Positions 22,501-35,340 of a stretch of DNA of 64,000 bases are shown here, one piece after another (position 1 is the stretch's first letter; each line of letters begins with the position of its first letter). The notes under the pieces are model-generated. The model ran no database searches. It was given only the letters and a program-made list of their open reading frames with translations, and had not been told where the DNA came from. Both the position numbers and the translations under genes were made by a program. Source of the stretch: Neckera pumila (Eukaryota; Streptophyta; Bryopsida; Hypnales; Neckeraceae); NCBI GenBank assembly GCA_963969595.1, contig OZ018416.1:7332065-7396064 (forward strand), written 5' to 3'.

Positions 22501-25500
22501 TGTCCGAACTGAGTCGAGATCCGAAAAAGAATATAGGGATTCGTAATGTTGGATATAAGTGTAGGTTTCAATACTTAATTGAAGAAGACAAGTTGAGAAC
22601 GATTACAATGGAATTTCCAAATGTTTGATGCTATGCTTTATACGGTGGCAGGATTAGTTTTGAGGTTACTCTCCTTACATTTGCTGTCATCTCCTGTCAT
22701 CTGCTTGAACAATCAGTGAACCTTGGGTGCAATTGGTATTCCTTTTCTTTGATAACTATTTTAATAACGGCTACCTATCTATTACGAGATTATGAGATTT
22801 TGTACAGCTTCTGTTACCTTTAATTAAACTATGGCCAGTTTGTTGTGTTCACTCATTGTTTTGAAATCCTGAGTCTGAAACTCTGAAATATTTTGGTAAT
22901 TGGATCTTCTTCTTGCCAGGAATGTTTGATATCTGTTGTATCAGAGAACAATATGAGCATTTCGTCTCCATGCCATTATCATTTCTACTATTCCAACTTA
23001 CATACTCATCACTTCCTGGCCTTGGCAGTTCAATCGAGGAAAAAGTGTAATGCAGCTATATATTGCATCACGACCCATGTTCATGGATGTGGAGGTCATG
23101 GATAAGGATGCTAAGAATGTAGAAGGATCTGGAGCTGGGAGCCTTTCTGATACGATAAATGGTCTTTCTGTGATATACGAGGATATTAGTGGTAGGTGCA
23201 CAATTCAAACTGACGCTTCTGGTTATGTGTTCAGATATTAAGCACCTGCCAAATCTTGTGATATCGTGGGGTGATAAATATTTGAGTGGTCTTATCATGA
23301 TTAATTGTTCCAATCACCAAACTAAGTTACTTTTGGACCTGTAGAAACTCTGCGGGAGGAGGCTACAGTAGTAACCGCTGTGTTCCCATCACCGAAATTA
23401 TTGATGACCAATCTGGTTCAGGTAATTGCTTCCATGAGCTTCGCCATGTTCACTGCTTAGAGTTTTTTCCCCTCGAGTATCTTTTCAATGAAGTTATGTT
23501 GCAGCTGATTTTTTCCTTCTCGTTAACACTTGAAATGTGTTGCAGCGAGTGCTTGAGCAAAGAGTGGTTGCAACACTGGAAAAACTTCTTCCAATCCCAT
23601 CTCTAATGAATGCCATCCCAATGAATGAAGGTGGCTATCAGAAGGTGGGGGACCTATATTTTTGGTGAATGTGACTGAAGTCCGTCGTAGAATTTATTAA
23701 CCATATGCGTTCGAAGTTGATAGTACTGTTTTGGAATTGTTTCCTGTTATGTGGTACGCCCACCTTGTGGACTTGAAATTTGCATGGTGCCCATGCGGTT
23801 TCTATTTACAGTTCTGATTCGCTTTAGTTAGACATGAGATTGCGCTGACACGATGTATGCATAACTTGGCAGTACTTGCGCTTGCTGGCTGGAGCCTATG
23901 AGAAGACCCAAGAATTGGTCAAGGAACTCTTCACCTTGGGATGTGGGGAGCCGGATTTTGAAGGTATATTCCTGACAACTGTGCTTGTCCGTGAACTCTG
24001 GTGAACTAGATGTTTATTAATCAATGTGTTTCACTGTCTGAAGAGTTTCATGTCTAATGAGGCGCAAATGATGGTGTCAGTACAAATTGCCTGTTCAGCA
24101 GCTGTGATGTAACTATTTGTTTCAATCTTTTTCTGGAGTTTGAATACAAACGTAAGCAGAAATTGGATCATTTTGGCTCTGGCAATTTGTGCTAGTCAGT
24201 GTTTCATCCTCTTGAACTTTATTATTTTTAGGAGAGTATCTGGTCTGTGTTGTTTGGGCTTTTTTTATTTTTTATTTTTTTAGTGCTAATAACTAAGTGC
24301 ATTTTGGCTTCGAATGCTCTGTCTAATGTGAACGGTAATGCAAGTGCGATAAGAGAAAGCCTTTTAGTCACTATTTTGTTACCTCACTATGGAAAACAAA
24401 AACGAGATTTTCCGTAATATGATGGTGGAGCGATGTGCACAGGTCAAGCTGAATCCCTGTTTTCATCCTATTTGGAGGTCTATCCAGAAGTTGAAGTTGC
24501 ATCGCTGGGTCAGCTTTTTCAATGCAAGGTACAGTGATCTTTGGAAGAATCCACTACTTTAAGATATACTTGTTTTTGTTTCCCTCACCTGCAATAAACA
24601 ACCTCAGAACTTTTTGTTAGTTTAGGATAGTGGAAATGATGCAATAAGTTCATCGTGATTTTGTACAGTCATATTATTTATTCTGAATGTTCTTTTTTAA
24701 TTCAATTAGGATCTAGCATTAAGTTTATGTTTCATGCTGCTGCACACGGAACTAAAATTTATCTGTTTCTCTTTTTCACAATAGGTAGTGGAGTTGAATA
24801 AGGAACAATCAGCAAAACACGAAACTGCCGTGGATGATTTTAGGCATTGGAATGAAGAAGCTGTAGCTCGCTGTGTGCTTTTTACTCCTCAGGTTTGTTA
24901 CTCGCTCACTTCAGGTTTTGTAAACGATGGTCCTGTTTTAATGCATTCAATGTGGTATCTTGACGATTGTAAGTGCTTTAGAGTCTCAGATTGGAGTTTG
25001 CTTGGAAATACAGATTTATATTTAATTATCATTGTCTAGTTTACCTAAAGGCGTAAGGCGTGCATTCTGATTTTTCTGGGCTATCTGTGGGGTATTTGAA
25101 TGTTACAGGCTGCAAATTTGGCTATGAATGTCAGGGCTGTTTTTTTGTGCTTACTTGACCAGGTAAATGTGGATCCATTGAAGAACTTCGTGCCTTCTTG
25201 TTTTTTCCACTTCTGATAGTGGATTTATTGTGTGCTTGCTCATCTTCTACTGTCTAGTGAAGCGCATGGGAAGGACTGTCAGAGAAAGTAGGTTCATAAG
25301 GAAGATGTAGCACGACCGTGTCTATGAGTGATCTTTGCGTTTATGTTCCTTGTTGTGAATGTCCTTACCGGGCATCTGTGTTTAGGCTACCCACAGGAAA
25401 ATCAGTCTTCTATCATCCATTGAAATACTTTTGTACGCATCGTAGTGGCTTGTATTTTATTATTAGGCGTTTGATAATTTGTTGTTTGGGCGGACTAGTT

Positions 25501-28500
25501 AACTTGGTAAGAGAGTGTTCGAATATGACATCTTTTCTGCTAGATTGTACGGCACTCTGTTTGCTTACTGTGTTTCATGCTCTTGAAACAAGGTCTAAAT
25601 TTTTTAGGATTCTGTTTCTTTGCAGGTCAGCCAGTACACCACTGAAGAACTAGAGAGGGCTATGAATGCGTTGAATGAAGCTGCGCAGAGGCGAAATCTT
25701 TACTCGATTGGCTCCACCGTGAGCCGACGTGTAGCTGCTGCTGCCGCCACTGCGGTTCGTAATCAAAATATGTTTATCTATGTGCTTTGTTAGATATTCC
25801 AGTTGACGTTGGACGCGGCCTATTAGTCTGCATTCTCTTTTAATCTCACTAGATCTTTTGTTTCTGGCAATAAAGTTCTGCTGGATGTTCCCTTGTGCGT
25901 TGGAAATGACCTTTTGTGGTTTTAAAATGACTTTCAGGCAGAGGCAGCCGCATCTGCTGGAGAACGTGCGGTTCGTGGATTTATGGTCTCTGTGCATAGA
26001 GCCACTTCTAATGTGGCTTCAGTTCAGCAGGTGCGTTCTCATCACCCATGTATGAAAATATAAAGTGCTTAGATGCATATTTGACCCGATGTACTACAAA
26101 AGAGAAATGATCAGTACGGTCAAACTCCAAAACTATCTTTATAGATATCTATCAAATCAATTTAGAAGCATTTGACTTCAGAGTTTGCAAGTTTGGCTAT
26201 ACTGTATTTGACCATCACCTAATGAAATTAGAAAATGATTGCTAGTGAAATTGTAATCATTTTCTCCAATTAATGAATTCTTAACTCTAAGATTATGTTA
26301 AGACACTTTTCCACATAAAATAAGATTGACCTTGGTGATCTAAGTTTGAGATAAACCAACGCAATTGTAAGCAGACTTGTAAGGCATTTAAAGAAAGAAA
26401 TTTTGGGAAATTGATTTTCCTCCAAATCTAATACCCTGAAGTTCGGGCTGCGACCTGAAAATGATGTATTGGTCGCTGAGAGGTTATCTTGTCTGTGTGC
26501 AAGCACGTGTTTACATATAATTGTAGGCGTACTTACAGGTGTGATTCTTATGGCAGTATTTGGCGAATAGCATCTCGCGATTTTTACTTCCCGTTGATGG
26601 AGCTTATGCGGCATGCTGTGAACAGATGGCAACGGCTATGGCTAATTCTGAACGTGCTGCATTGAAAGGTCTTCAAATGTGTATCGACACTATCATGGCC
26701 GAGGTTACTTTGCACTTCTCTATATTGAAGTTCCATTATGCTCATTGAAGACTTTTTCATGGATTTCGTTGTGCGTATTCTTAATATGTGATGTCTGAAG
26801 TTTCATATTCTCTTAGTGATACTTTCAGCGGATTTGCAGGTAGAGCGCGTTCTAGCTGCAGAACAGAGGGCCACGGATTTTAAACCAGCAGAGCATGGAA
26901 GCTCTTCAGATCATCAATCCACCAGTGCCTGTACCAAGTGGGTAGCTTTTCCCACCGCTTTGTGAATTTGATGACGAACCGGAATTTTGCGATGCTTATC
27001 CTTGTTGAATTTTGTTTGTCGGTGAATTACCAGTTACATTTCTTAAGTCCTCTGGAACCCCTGTTTTCAGGACTCCCTGTAGTCTACGCAAAAGGCCTAC
27101 CTGAGTCTCATTTGTTGCAATCATTCTGACAAAATGTTGAAATTCTTCAGAGTTATATCATACATGGAGCACATGCTCGATGCAGGATACGCCACCTTGG
27201 AAGGGCTCAACAAGCAAGCGTTTTTGACAGAATTGGTATAGGTACTTAACCTTTAGCTACTGTGGGTGGATCCATGTATCTCAGTGTTCACTGCTGCCTT
27301 GAAAAAGTATAGTGAAGAGCGCAGAGCATAGGATTTCTGCTTATCATATATTTGTCTGTATTTTAGCACGATGCATTTCGTCATAAGTTGGATTGTGCCA
27401 GTTCTGCCAGTCAGACAGTTATATGTATCAAGGGCATTCATATCCTGGAAGGATTCTAAACCTTCAGGATATTTTGCAGGGCATCCATCTCAATAGAACG
27501 CTTCTGATTCATTGGCAACGTTTCACTTTCAGTGTCAGGTGCGTGGCTTGATGATCTCATTTTAGTGTTGTTGATGCACGGGAACATACTGAGCACGTAG
27601 TAGTATCCCATATAGTTATTATTGTGGGAGCTTTGGTGATTTTTTCAGTAGCAATTCTACAGTGCTTTTTTTTGGAAGTCCAGTTCTGTGCAATTTTCAA
27701 CACTTGGCGCCTCATTCAGGTCTGTGTTTGTGCAGTGGGGGTTTGCGATTGAAACGTGATGTGGCCGTATTTACGGAATTTGTAAGAAGTTTTAAGGCTC
27801 CAGCAGTGGACGAAAAATTTGAGCTTCTGGGCACGTAAGTAATACTCCATACTGACTTTGTCCTTTTTGGATTTCTTCGTATCGTCCGACCCTGGTAGGC
27901 TTCATCTATGAGCTGATTTTTGAACATGCGTCTTGCAGACTGGTGAATGTTCTCATTGTGACTCCAGAAAGCCTTCTCACATTGATCGAGAGCAGTCTTA
28001 AGGAGGCTAGAGAGGAGGCAGTACGGTATGATCTATTAGCAGTTGGCTTTCAGTGCTCATTTTTCTACATGTCGTCTATGTAGATTGCTTTGATATTTCT
28101 GAATATTGGGTTCGTAGGAATTATTCCTTACCTGTGAGATTGCCCAATGTTGGTAATACGAGTCGTGTGGGGCATGACTCTCTTTAGTGTACGTTATCAA
28201 CTTACCTTTTGAGAGTTGTCAATGTAAATGCTGTGATGCTGTTCTGAACTTTAACGACCGGTTGTTTGGCAGGTTCGTCAAATTAAGAGAGGACTTCAAA
28301 TTGGCGAAGCTTGAGAGTAGGTATAAGTTCTTACAAGAGAGGAACCCTAACACCATTCAATCATTTTATTAGCTATTCCCCTTTGCCGCGTTATGCAGTT
28401 AGTAATCAAGTTTATGAGGGTCTGTTGTAGGTTACTCGCTAATAATTTTTATCCTGGCAACTATTGCAGGATTAGTGGATGGCTTGAAAAACCCAACAAA

Positions 28501-31500
28501 GCAACAAGTGCATTTTTGCAGATGGATGGTTTACTTGAAAATCAGGCTGCCAATGAAGAAGCAGATCCTGATAATGATGCACGACCTTGGTCGCACGGAC
28601 ATACAGCAACAAAGAATGCAGATAAAAATGATGCAGCGCATCGAAAGAGCAGTTTTGTGATGCCCTCGCAGATCCCTTCACTTCCTGCTCTTCCTGTACC
28701 TTCAAAATCTCCGTCAGATGAAACGGAATCTCATCTGAACATGGAAATTGAAAAGCCCAAGAGACCTGGAAGAATCTATAAGTTTCCAGGAGACCTAGGA
28801 AGAGATGTAGGTTCTGGACAAGTTGATTCAGATCTCGTATCTAGGGTGAGGTCTAGAGACCTCAGAGGCGGAGGTGTTGGCAGAGGGGCTCCACTGTTAC
28901 GAGGACACGATGGCGAAGAGTTCGACAGTCCGTATCAAAGGATGATGCATCATACTACTAGGGATGAAGATATTGCTGGTGTTGAAGAAATACCTCCTCA
29001 ATCTGGTTCGGGTTCATTTCAAAGGAGAGGTATGAGAAGTGGAAGAGGGTCTAGGAAAGCTGTGGACGAACAATCAATTTCTGTATTAGCTGGAGCATTC
29101 AGAGAGCTCGATGCAGCAGAAGAGAGAGCAGCTAACATGCAGGAGACTTCTGGTCCTTCTCTGAGGGGATATGGGAGGTTGAGCCGAATGTCTCATAGCT
29201 ATGGGGACCGAGTCGGAGCATACAGGGATGTTGAAGGAAAAGAGGAGTCTGAAGCTCACTTACTTGAAAGTACGGGATTTTCTTCTCTGAGAGCGTCTAG
29301 AAGATCCAACCGCTTGACGCAAAGCAGTGAAGGTAGACTCGGAGCATTCAGAGAGCTTGATGCCGCAGACGACGGAGATGCAGACATGCAGGAGACTCCT
29401 GGTTCTTTCCCGAAAGGATCTGGGAGGCCGAACCGATTGTCTCGGAACTATGGGGATAGAGTCGGAGCGTATAGGGACGTGGTAGAAGAAGACGAGACTG
29501 ACGCTACCATGCTCGAATCCTCAGGGTTTTCTGCGCTGAGAGGGTTGAGAAGGCCCAACCGATTGTCTCAAAGCAGTGAAGGTAGACTTGGAGCACACAG
29601 AGCACTGGATGCTGCAGAAGAGAGGGACGCTAACCTGCAGGTGAATTTGGGTACTTCGCTTCTTGGATCTGGAAGGCCGAGTCTATTATCTCAAACGAGT
29701 GCAGACAGAGGTCGAACGCGCAGGAACCTCGATCCAGAAGAAGAGAGAGAAGCTGTCACCCTGGAGATTGCTGGTGCTTATTTACCTAGAGGACCCAGAA
29801 GGTTAAGCGGATCGTCTGGAAGTATTGGGGACAGAGTTGGAGGATACAGAGAGGTCGAAGCAGAGGAAGAGGCTGAACTTGAAAGTGCAGATTCTTCCTC
29901 CCTTAGAGGGCCAAGAAGGCCGAACCGATTGTCCCAAAGCAGTGAAGGTAGAGTTGGGGCAAACAACGCACTGGATGCAGCGGACGAGGAAGACGCTAAT
30001 ATACAGGTGCGTGCTAACTCTTCTTCGTCTAGAGGACCCAGAAGGTTAACCCGATCGTCTGAAAGCGTTGGGGACAGAGATGGAGCATACAGGGAAGTCG
30101 ATGCAGAAGGGAGACAGTCTAACGTGCAGGAGGATGATGCCTCTTCTTCATTGAGAGGACCTAGACGACTAACCCGATCGTCACGCAGCATCGAGGACAA
30201 AGTGGAACCATCCAGGGAGGTTGAAGGAAGAGATGATATTGAGGAGAATAATATGCGCGAAAGTGCCGGTTCATCGTTAAGAGGGTATAGGAGGCCAAGC
30301 CGGTTCCCTCAAGCGAGTGGAATTGGTGCCGGGGGAGGTAAAGTTCATGGCTATGAACGAAGGACAGTGAGGAGTACTTCGAGTGGAGACGCTAAAATCG
30401 AAAATTTTGTCCCAGTTTTAGGAATACAGCGTCAACAGAGCAAGTCGCATCTTAAGAGAGACGTTTCAGTAAAATCGAATTTCATTCATAATTCTACAGC
30501 CCCTCGACCTCTTCCTGCACCCCCAACGGCTGTGCCTGAAGAAACAGATGCTCCTGCAGAGTCCGTCTCTGTTGGCCATCTAAACATTGAGACCTATATC
30601 CCGTTGCCATCAATCGACGACGACGGCGACTCCTCCACCAGTGGTGGATGGTCCTCTTCAGATACACCTTCCTCACCTAGATCAGGACAAACCTCTGCAA
30701 AGCTACCTGTACCTTCTATCAGGTTTATCAAAGAAGGAGGTCCAACTGCACCTGGCACCCTCTCTTCAGATGTTACTCCTGCGCTTTCAAGACGTCCTAG
30801 CAGAAGAGATGGTACCTCTGGGCTTTCAAGGCGTCCCAGCCGGAAAGAGACTTCAAAACCGTTTCTGTATAGCATAGAGTCAACTGTCTCTAGAGTAAAT
30901 AGCACCCCTCTTGAAGGCGCAGAGGAAGCGAAGACAGCAGCTGCTGATCCACCTCCACTCCCAACTGCTCCTCAAAGAGAATTGCCTCCTCCTCCCCCTC
31001 CCCCTCCGCCTCCGCCTCCGCCCATGCCAAGCAGGGCAGCTGCTCCTGCCCCTCTGCTTCCCCTGCCAGCAAAGTCAGTTGCTCCCCCACCTCCTCCCCC
31101 GCCTCCTCTTCCAGGTGGCAGGGCAACTGCTGCTCCTCCACCTCCGCCCCCACCACCTCCACTTCCAGGAGGACGAGCAGCTGCTGCACCTCCACCCCCA
31201 CCCCCACCCCCTCCTCTTCCTGCAGGACGGCCAGTTGGTGCACCCCCACCTCCACCTCCACCAACTGGAGGGCGAACTGCTCCTCCGCCTCCTCCTCCTC
31301 CACCCAAGCCCCAAGCAGGGCGACTCGGTCCTCCACCGCCGCCTCCTCCACCCCCAGGAGGGCGAGCTGCTCCTCCACCTCCCCCACCTCCCCCTGGAGG
31401 GCGCGGGGCTCCTCCACCCCCACCACCCCCTCCAGGAGGCCGAGGTGGACCGCCTCCACCACCACCTCCTCCTGCAGGCCGCGGTGCTCCACCGCCACCG

Positions 31501-33694
31501 CCACCACCAGGAGGACGAGGACGAGGTGCACCACCCCCACCACCCCCTCCAGGAGGTCGAGGACGAGGTGCACCCCCACCACCACCACCTCCAGGAGGGC
31601 GAGGGGGTCCTTCCCCTCCACCACCTCCTGGCATGAAACCTATTAATGTTGGTAAGAAGGCGCCAGCTGCTAGGGTAATTTCCCCTCCAAAGAACCCACT
31701 CAAGCCTTTACATTGGGATAAATTGAAAGCGGCAACAGACCAATCGATGGTGTGGGATACGTTGGATAAATCTATGGAGGAGTACGTTTCTGCATCATCC
31801 TGTGATATTTTTTTTGTGCTTACCTGTGTTGAATGAGTGTGATCATGGATCGTCATTGATAAAATGTTTGCAATTTAAGCCTGTTGTGTGCCCAATGCGT
31901 TAGATAGTTCTTAATTTTTTTTCATACTGCTTGTGATCGTGCAGGTTTGATACTGAGATGCTTGAAGCACTCTTTGGCTTAGCTGCCCCGGCAGCCAGGA
32001 AGATTGACCCAAAAAAGTCAGGGTCGTCTGCCCCCACGCAAGTTGCAATATTGGAGTCAAGGAAGGCGCACAACTTTTCTATCCAGCTTCGGGCTCTTAA
32101 CCTTTCAAAGCACGAAGTTATTGGACATCTGCTCGAAGGTTCACTTAATTCCTTTCCTTCTGATGAAAAGACTCATCAATTTTGGATTGTCTTGTACTCA
32201 TCTAATGTTTGCTGCATATTCTTTCGCCTGGGATTCTGAATTTCTGCTTTCAGTCTGTCCATGTATCAAGATTGAGATCGTGCAATATGATCGTCTGTCT
32301 GTTACTTATTCAATGTTGTCCACGCTGCCAGCTCGGAAAGTCAAGTGGCACGAGCAAAGAGAAGGCGAGGTTCTGTATGGGCTCCTGATAGTTAACAGAA
32401 ATCAATGTTGGAATTTGATAATCACCAGGAAATTCCAATAACTGTTACTTTTGCTGATTAGTGTTCTGTTCTTTGGCTCCAAAGGTGATGGCTTGAGCAT
32501 GGATGTGCTGGAAATGCTGGTGAAGGTGGCACCCACTGCTGATGAGAAAAAGAAGTTTATGCAGTTCGATGGCAGTCTTCAGAGCCTTGGTCCTCCAGAT
32601 CGCTTCTTCCATGCCATTTTGCATGTTCCAAATGCGTTTTCTCGTGTGGGTGCAATGCTGTATCGAACGCAGTACGACGAAGAGATGCTACATGTTCAAC
32701 AAGCAATTAAAGTCTTGGAGGTTAGTACATGTTTTGTATTATTGTGTTTAGGTCACATAATGCTTGGGTTTTATCTGCAGTGTTCATGTTACTGTAAGAA
32801 TGTCTTGTGTAGCTACAAACTTGACCAGCTGCTTTTGATCACAAGTGAGATTAATCTGCATTGGTGCGTTTGATGCAGTTGGCATGCAAAGAGCTGAAAG
32901 GGAGCAAGACGTTTGCGAAGCTTCTAGCAGCTGTGTTGAAGGCTGGCAACAGCCTGAACAGGGGCACGTTTCGAGGAGATGCTCAAGCATTCAAACTTGA
33001 TAATCTCTTGAAACTTGATGATGTGAAAGGAGCTGATGGAAAAACCACCCTGCTTCACTTCGTGATCAAGCAAATCATCAGTTCAGAGGAGGCACGTGTT
33101 GCAAGGCTGAACAGCGCCGATCCCAACAGCGTGCCTACGACTCCTTCAACTCCACAATCACCAAATGCTTCTCTTTTTGAAACGGCTATTGCGAGCAATC
33201 AGATGGAGAAGACGAATGGAGAAGAGTCGAGAAAGATGGGCATGGAAGTGATTTCGAGATTACCAGTAGAGATGTCAAATGTTAGGAAAGCAGGTGGCTT
33301 CGATGCTTCGTCTTTGAAAGGAGCGATTCAGAAGCTAGTGAATGGATTGCGCGGAATTAAGGCGCAGGTGACGGAAGGGCGCTTCACAGAAACGCAAGGG
33401 GCGGAATGTAAAGTCAAAGATAGTACTGTAGACCTCACAGATGATTCTTTTCAGGATGCGATGGAGAAGTTTGTGTCAGAAGCAGAATCGAATGTGGCCA
33501 CTGCAGAAGGGGACTTCAAAGGAGCGTTTGACTCCGTGAAGAAGGTTAGTGTCTACTTCTATGGCGAAGCTGCTTCTAAAGATTTCGATTCACAACCTTT
33601 TAAGGTATTTTTTGTTGTTCGAGAATTTTTAGGCATTTTAGAACGTACTTGCAAAGATGTAATGCAACCTAGCCCTCAGAGCAAAGCGAGATAG
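19512..33694 (+). CDS. For1F: Sec10-formin fusion protein (exocyst subunit plus FH1-FH2 formin)
   Basis: I infer 28 exons with GT-AG borders in consistent phase, about 2334 residues. Exons 1-24 (19512-19697, 19812-20030, 20310-20384, 20672-20773, 21064-21114, 21549-21645, 21981-22082, 22311-22402, 23029-23191, 23345-23421, 23546-23644, 23873-23963, 24443-24528, 24785-24892, 25109-25162, 25626-25754, 25938-26030, 26557-26703, 26840-26937, 27151-27235, 27480-27538, 27736-27834, 27939-28025, 28273-28320) encode a full Sec10 (residues 1-816; for example LSPLFSDDERVAESAA, FNRGKSVMQLYIASRPMF, GLRLKRD, VDEKFELLG). Exon 25 (28470-31781) joins in phase and encodes a long linker with 40-residue repeats and an FH1 domain of many polyproline tracts (about 1655-1870). 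Exons 26-28 (31945-32138, 32485-32720, 32879-33694) complete FH2 (about 1883-2310; LHWDKLK, GNSLNRGTFRGDAQAFKLD, VREFLGIL). There is no signal peptide or membrane segment, unlike class I formins. Sec10 should place the actin nucleator on exocytic vesicles and the plasma membrane. The fusion is known from mosses as For1F. Borders may be off by a few bases. Confidence 0.92.
29154..30270 (+). repeat. Nine ~41-residue tandem repeats in the Sec10-formin linker
   Basis: Within exon 25 about nine units of roughly 124 bp follow each other, with partial units at both ends. A typical unit has SSLRGPRRPNRLSQSS, then EGR/GDRVGAYRE, then an acidic part such as DAADEEDANIQ. Two variants partly alternate (SSEGRLGAF-R-LDAA and YGDRVGAYRDV). 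Residues about 1045-1417. Likely disordered: each unit is basic at its start and acidic at its end. Confidence 0.85.
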
Positions 33695-33938
33695 GTATTA
33701 GTCCTTCCGAGTAGAAATTTAGATAACATCTAGTTGCTGCTGCAGCACCCTGTTAGTGCTGCTTGTACTTATATCACAACAAATCCCAATCTGTGAAATT
33801 ATGGATGGGCAAAAATATTCTTGATCTTTACGTGTTGTGTTCCCGATTTGTTTATGTCTCTCCGTATGGACTGAAGTGGTCCGTTTAGAAAATATATCAA
33901 AGAGCTTTGATGAAAATTCACATTCAGATTGATTCAAG

Positions 33939-33944
33939 AATAAA
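33939..33944 (+). terminator. Candidate poly(A) signal of the Sec10-formin gene
   Basis: AATAAA lies about 245 bp after the stop codon at 33694 in an AT-rich context. Position fits a 3' untranslated region; not proven. Confidence 0.45.
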
Positions 33945-34359
33945 GAAATTATTATTCAAGATGTAGAAGGGGTTGCTATTTGTGTTAGTTTGGGTTCTCG
34001 GGATATGTAGGATGCGTATTTGGATCATTATTGAGACCTAAATGCATCGATCGCTGAGCTCATTCAAACCCGACTCCAAGAGAATCCTTATGCTGGTTGC
34101 CTGCATCTGTTGATCGCATTGTCTGTCCTTTTTTTGGCTTTAAGTCCATTGCATGGCAAAATGGTTATCAAATTGTGAGTACAAATGAGGCTCAGAGTTT
34201 AGACAACTGAGGTGAATGGGTGCCTAATACGTATACAGTGTGTAGCAAAAGTGAGTCGAACTCTTGTAATTCCTGATTCAATCAACAATGAATTTGGTAA
34301 TACGTAATCATAAGCCATAAATTGTGCAAGATAATAGTTTAAGCAAGCTATATTTTGAT

Positions 34360-34717
34360 AGGAAAAATAGTCTCTTTCACATTAGCATGTTCAAGAAAAT
34401 TACATTTTACAGAAACTTTGTTCCTTGACTCATTTTTGTATCCTCTATCACAAAACAACTAAATACTTTATTCACCTACCTTTGCTAGCTAGAACAACTT
34501 GAATTCACTTTGGCATGCTCCCATACAACTTTCTACATAGGAAAAATAGTCTCTTTCACATTAGCATATTCAAGAAAATTACACTTTATAGAAACTTTGT
34601 TCCTTGACTTACTTTTGTATCCTCTATTACAAAACAACTAAATACTTTATTCACCTACCTTTGCTAGCTAGAACAACTTGAATTCACGTTGGCATGCTCC
34701 TATACAACTTTCTACAT
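34360..34717. repeat. 179 bp tandem duplication
   Basis: Two copies starting with GGAAAAATAGTCTCTTTCAC at 34361 and 34540 differ at only a few bases. They lie at the 3' side of the transposase remnant. Confidence 0.95.
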
Positions 34718-34749
34718 TCCTCTAGTGTAATGGAAGCCCAACATTTTCT

Positions 34750-35260
34750 AATACATTCCTACAAGTCTAAAATTTCTATTGGAGAACTTTCATATTGATT
34801 GAGATGGCATTTTAGCCTTGCCCAAAGATGCTCAATTGGGTTTAGATCAAGAGATTGTACATGCCATTGAAGAACATTAAATTTTTGTCATTTCAACCAT
34901 TGGTAGACAGTTCTCGTTGTATATTTGGGATCAAAATCAAATAGGGAGGATCAAGATTATAAGCCATTATAGTGTACAATAAAATACCTTTGCAAGATTT
35001 TTTTATATTGATGATGATCCATTCTTCCTTCAACTCTACAACAAATACTAGGGCCATGCAATCCTACTCCATCACCGAACCACCACCAAACTTTACTATC
35101 TGTTGAAACTATCTTGAATCACAAGATTGTCCATCACGAATCCAACACCAATTGCAACCATTTGAAGAAAATCAGTTACCTTTGTCTCATCAGAGAAGGT
35201 AACGCGCTCTCAATCACAAATGGTCCAATATTCATGGTGTCTAATAAATTCAAGTTGCTC
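34750..35260 (-). pseudogene. Tc1-type transposase remnant
   Basis: In broken minus-strand frames the sequence reads RVTFSDETKV (near 35190), VKFGGGSVM (35070-35095) and QSLDLNPIEHLWARLK (34813-34868). These are the order and wording of the DDE domain of Tc1-type transposases, ending in the glutamate of NPIEHLW. Several stop codons and frame changes interrupt it, so it is not functional. Confidence 0.8.
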
Positions 35261-35340
35261 CTTGATGTGTTTTTGGTTCAATTTTGGCTTCTTCTGCTTC
35301 ACTTTCAAACTAAGCCCTACAGTACGTAAAGCCCTTCTCA

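Larger units (their letters stand above)
34236..35340 (-). mobile_element. Decayed Tc1-type transposon
   Basis: The left edge CAGTGTGTAGCAAAAGTGAG follows TA and resembles Tc1-like ends. It carries a minus-strand transposase remnant (34750-35260) and a 179 bp tandem duplication (34360-34717). The opposite inverted end was not found, so the right limit is approximate. Confidence 0.6.

Noticed and set aside
30890..31856. Long open frames on both strands opposite and overlapping the FH1 region (for example glycine-rich 294-codon minus frame)
   Set aside because: They are shadows of the polyproline codons and have no independent start context or domain.
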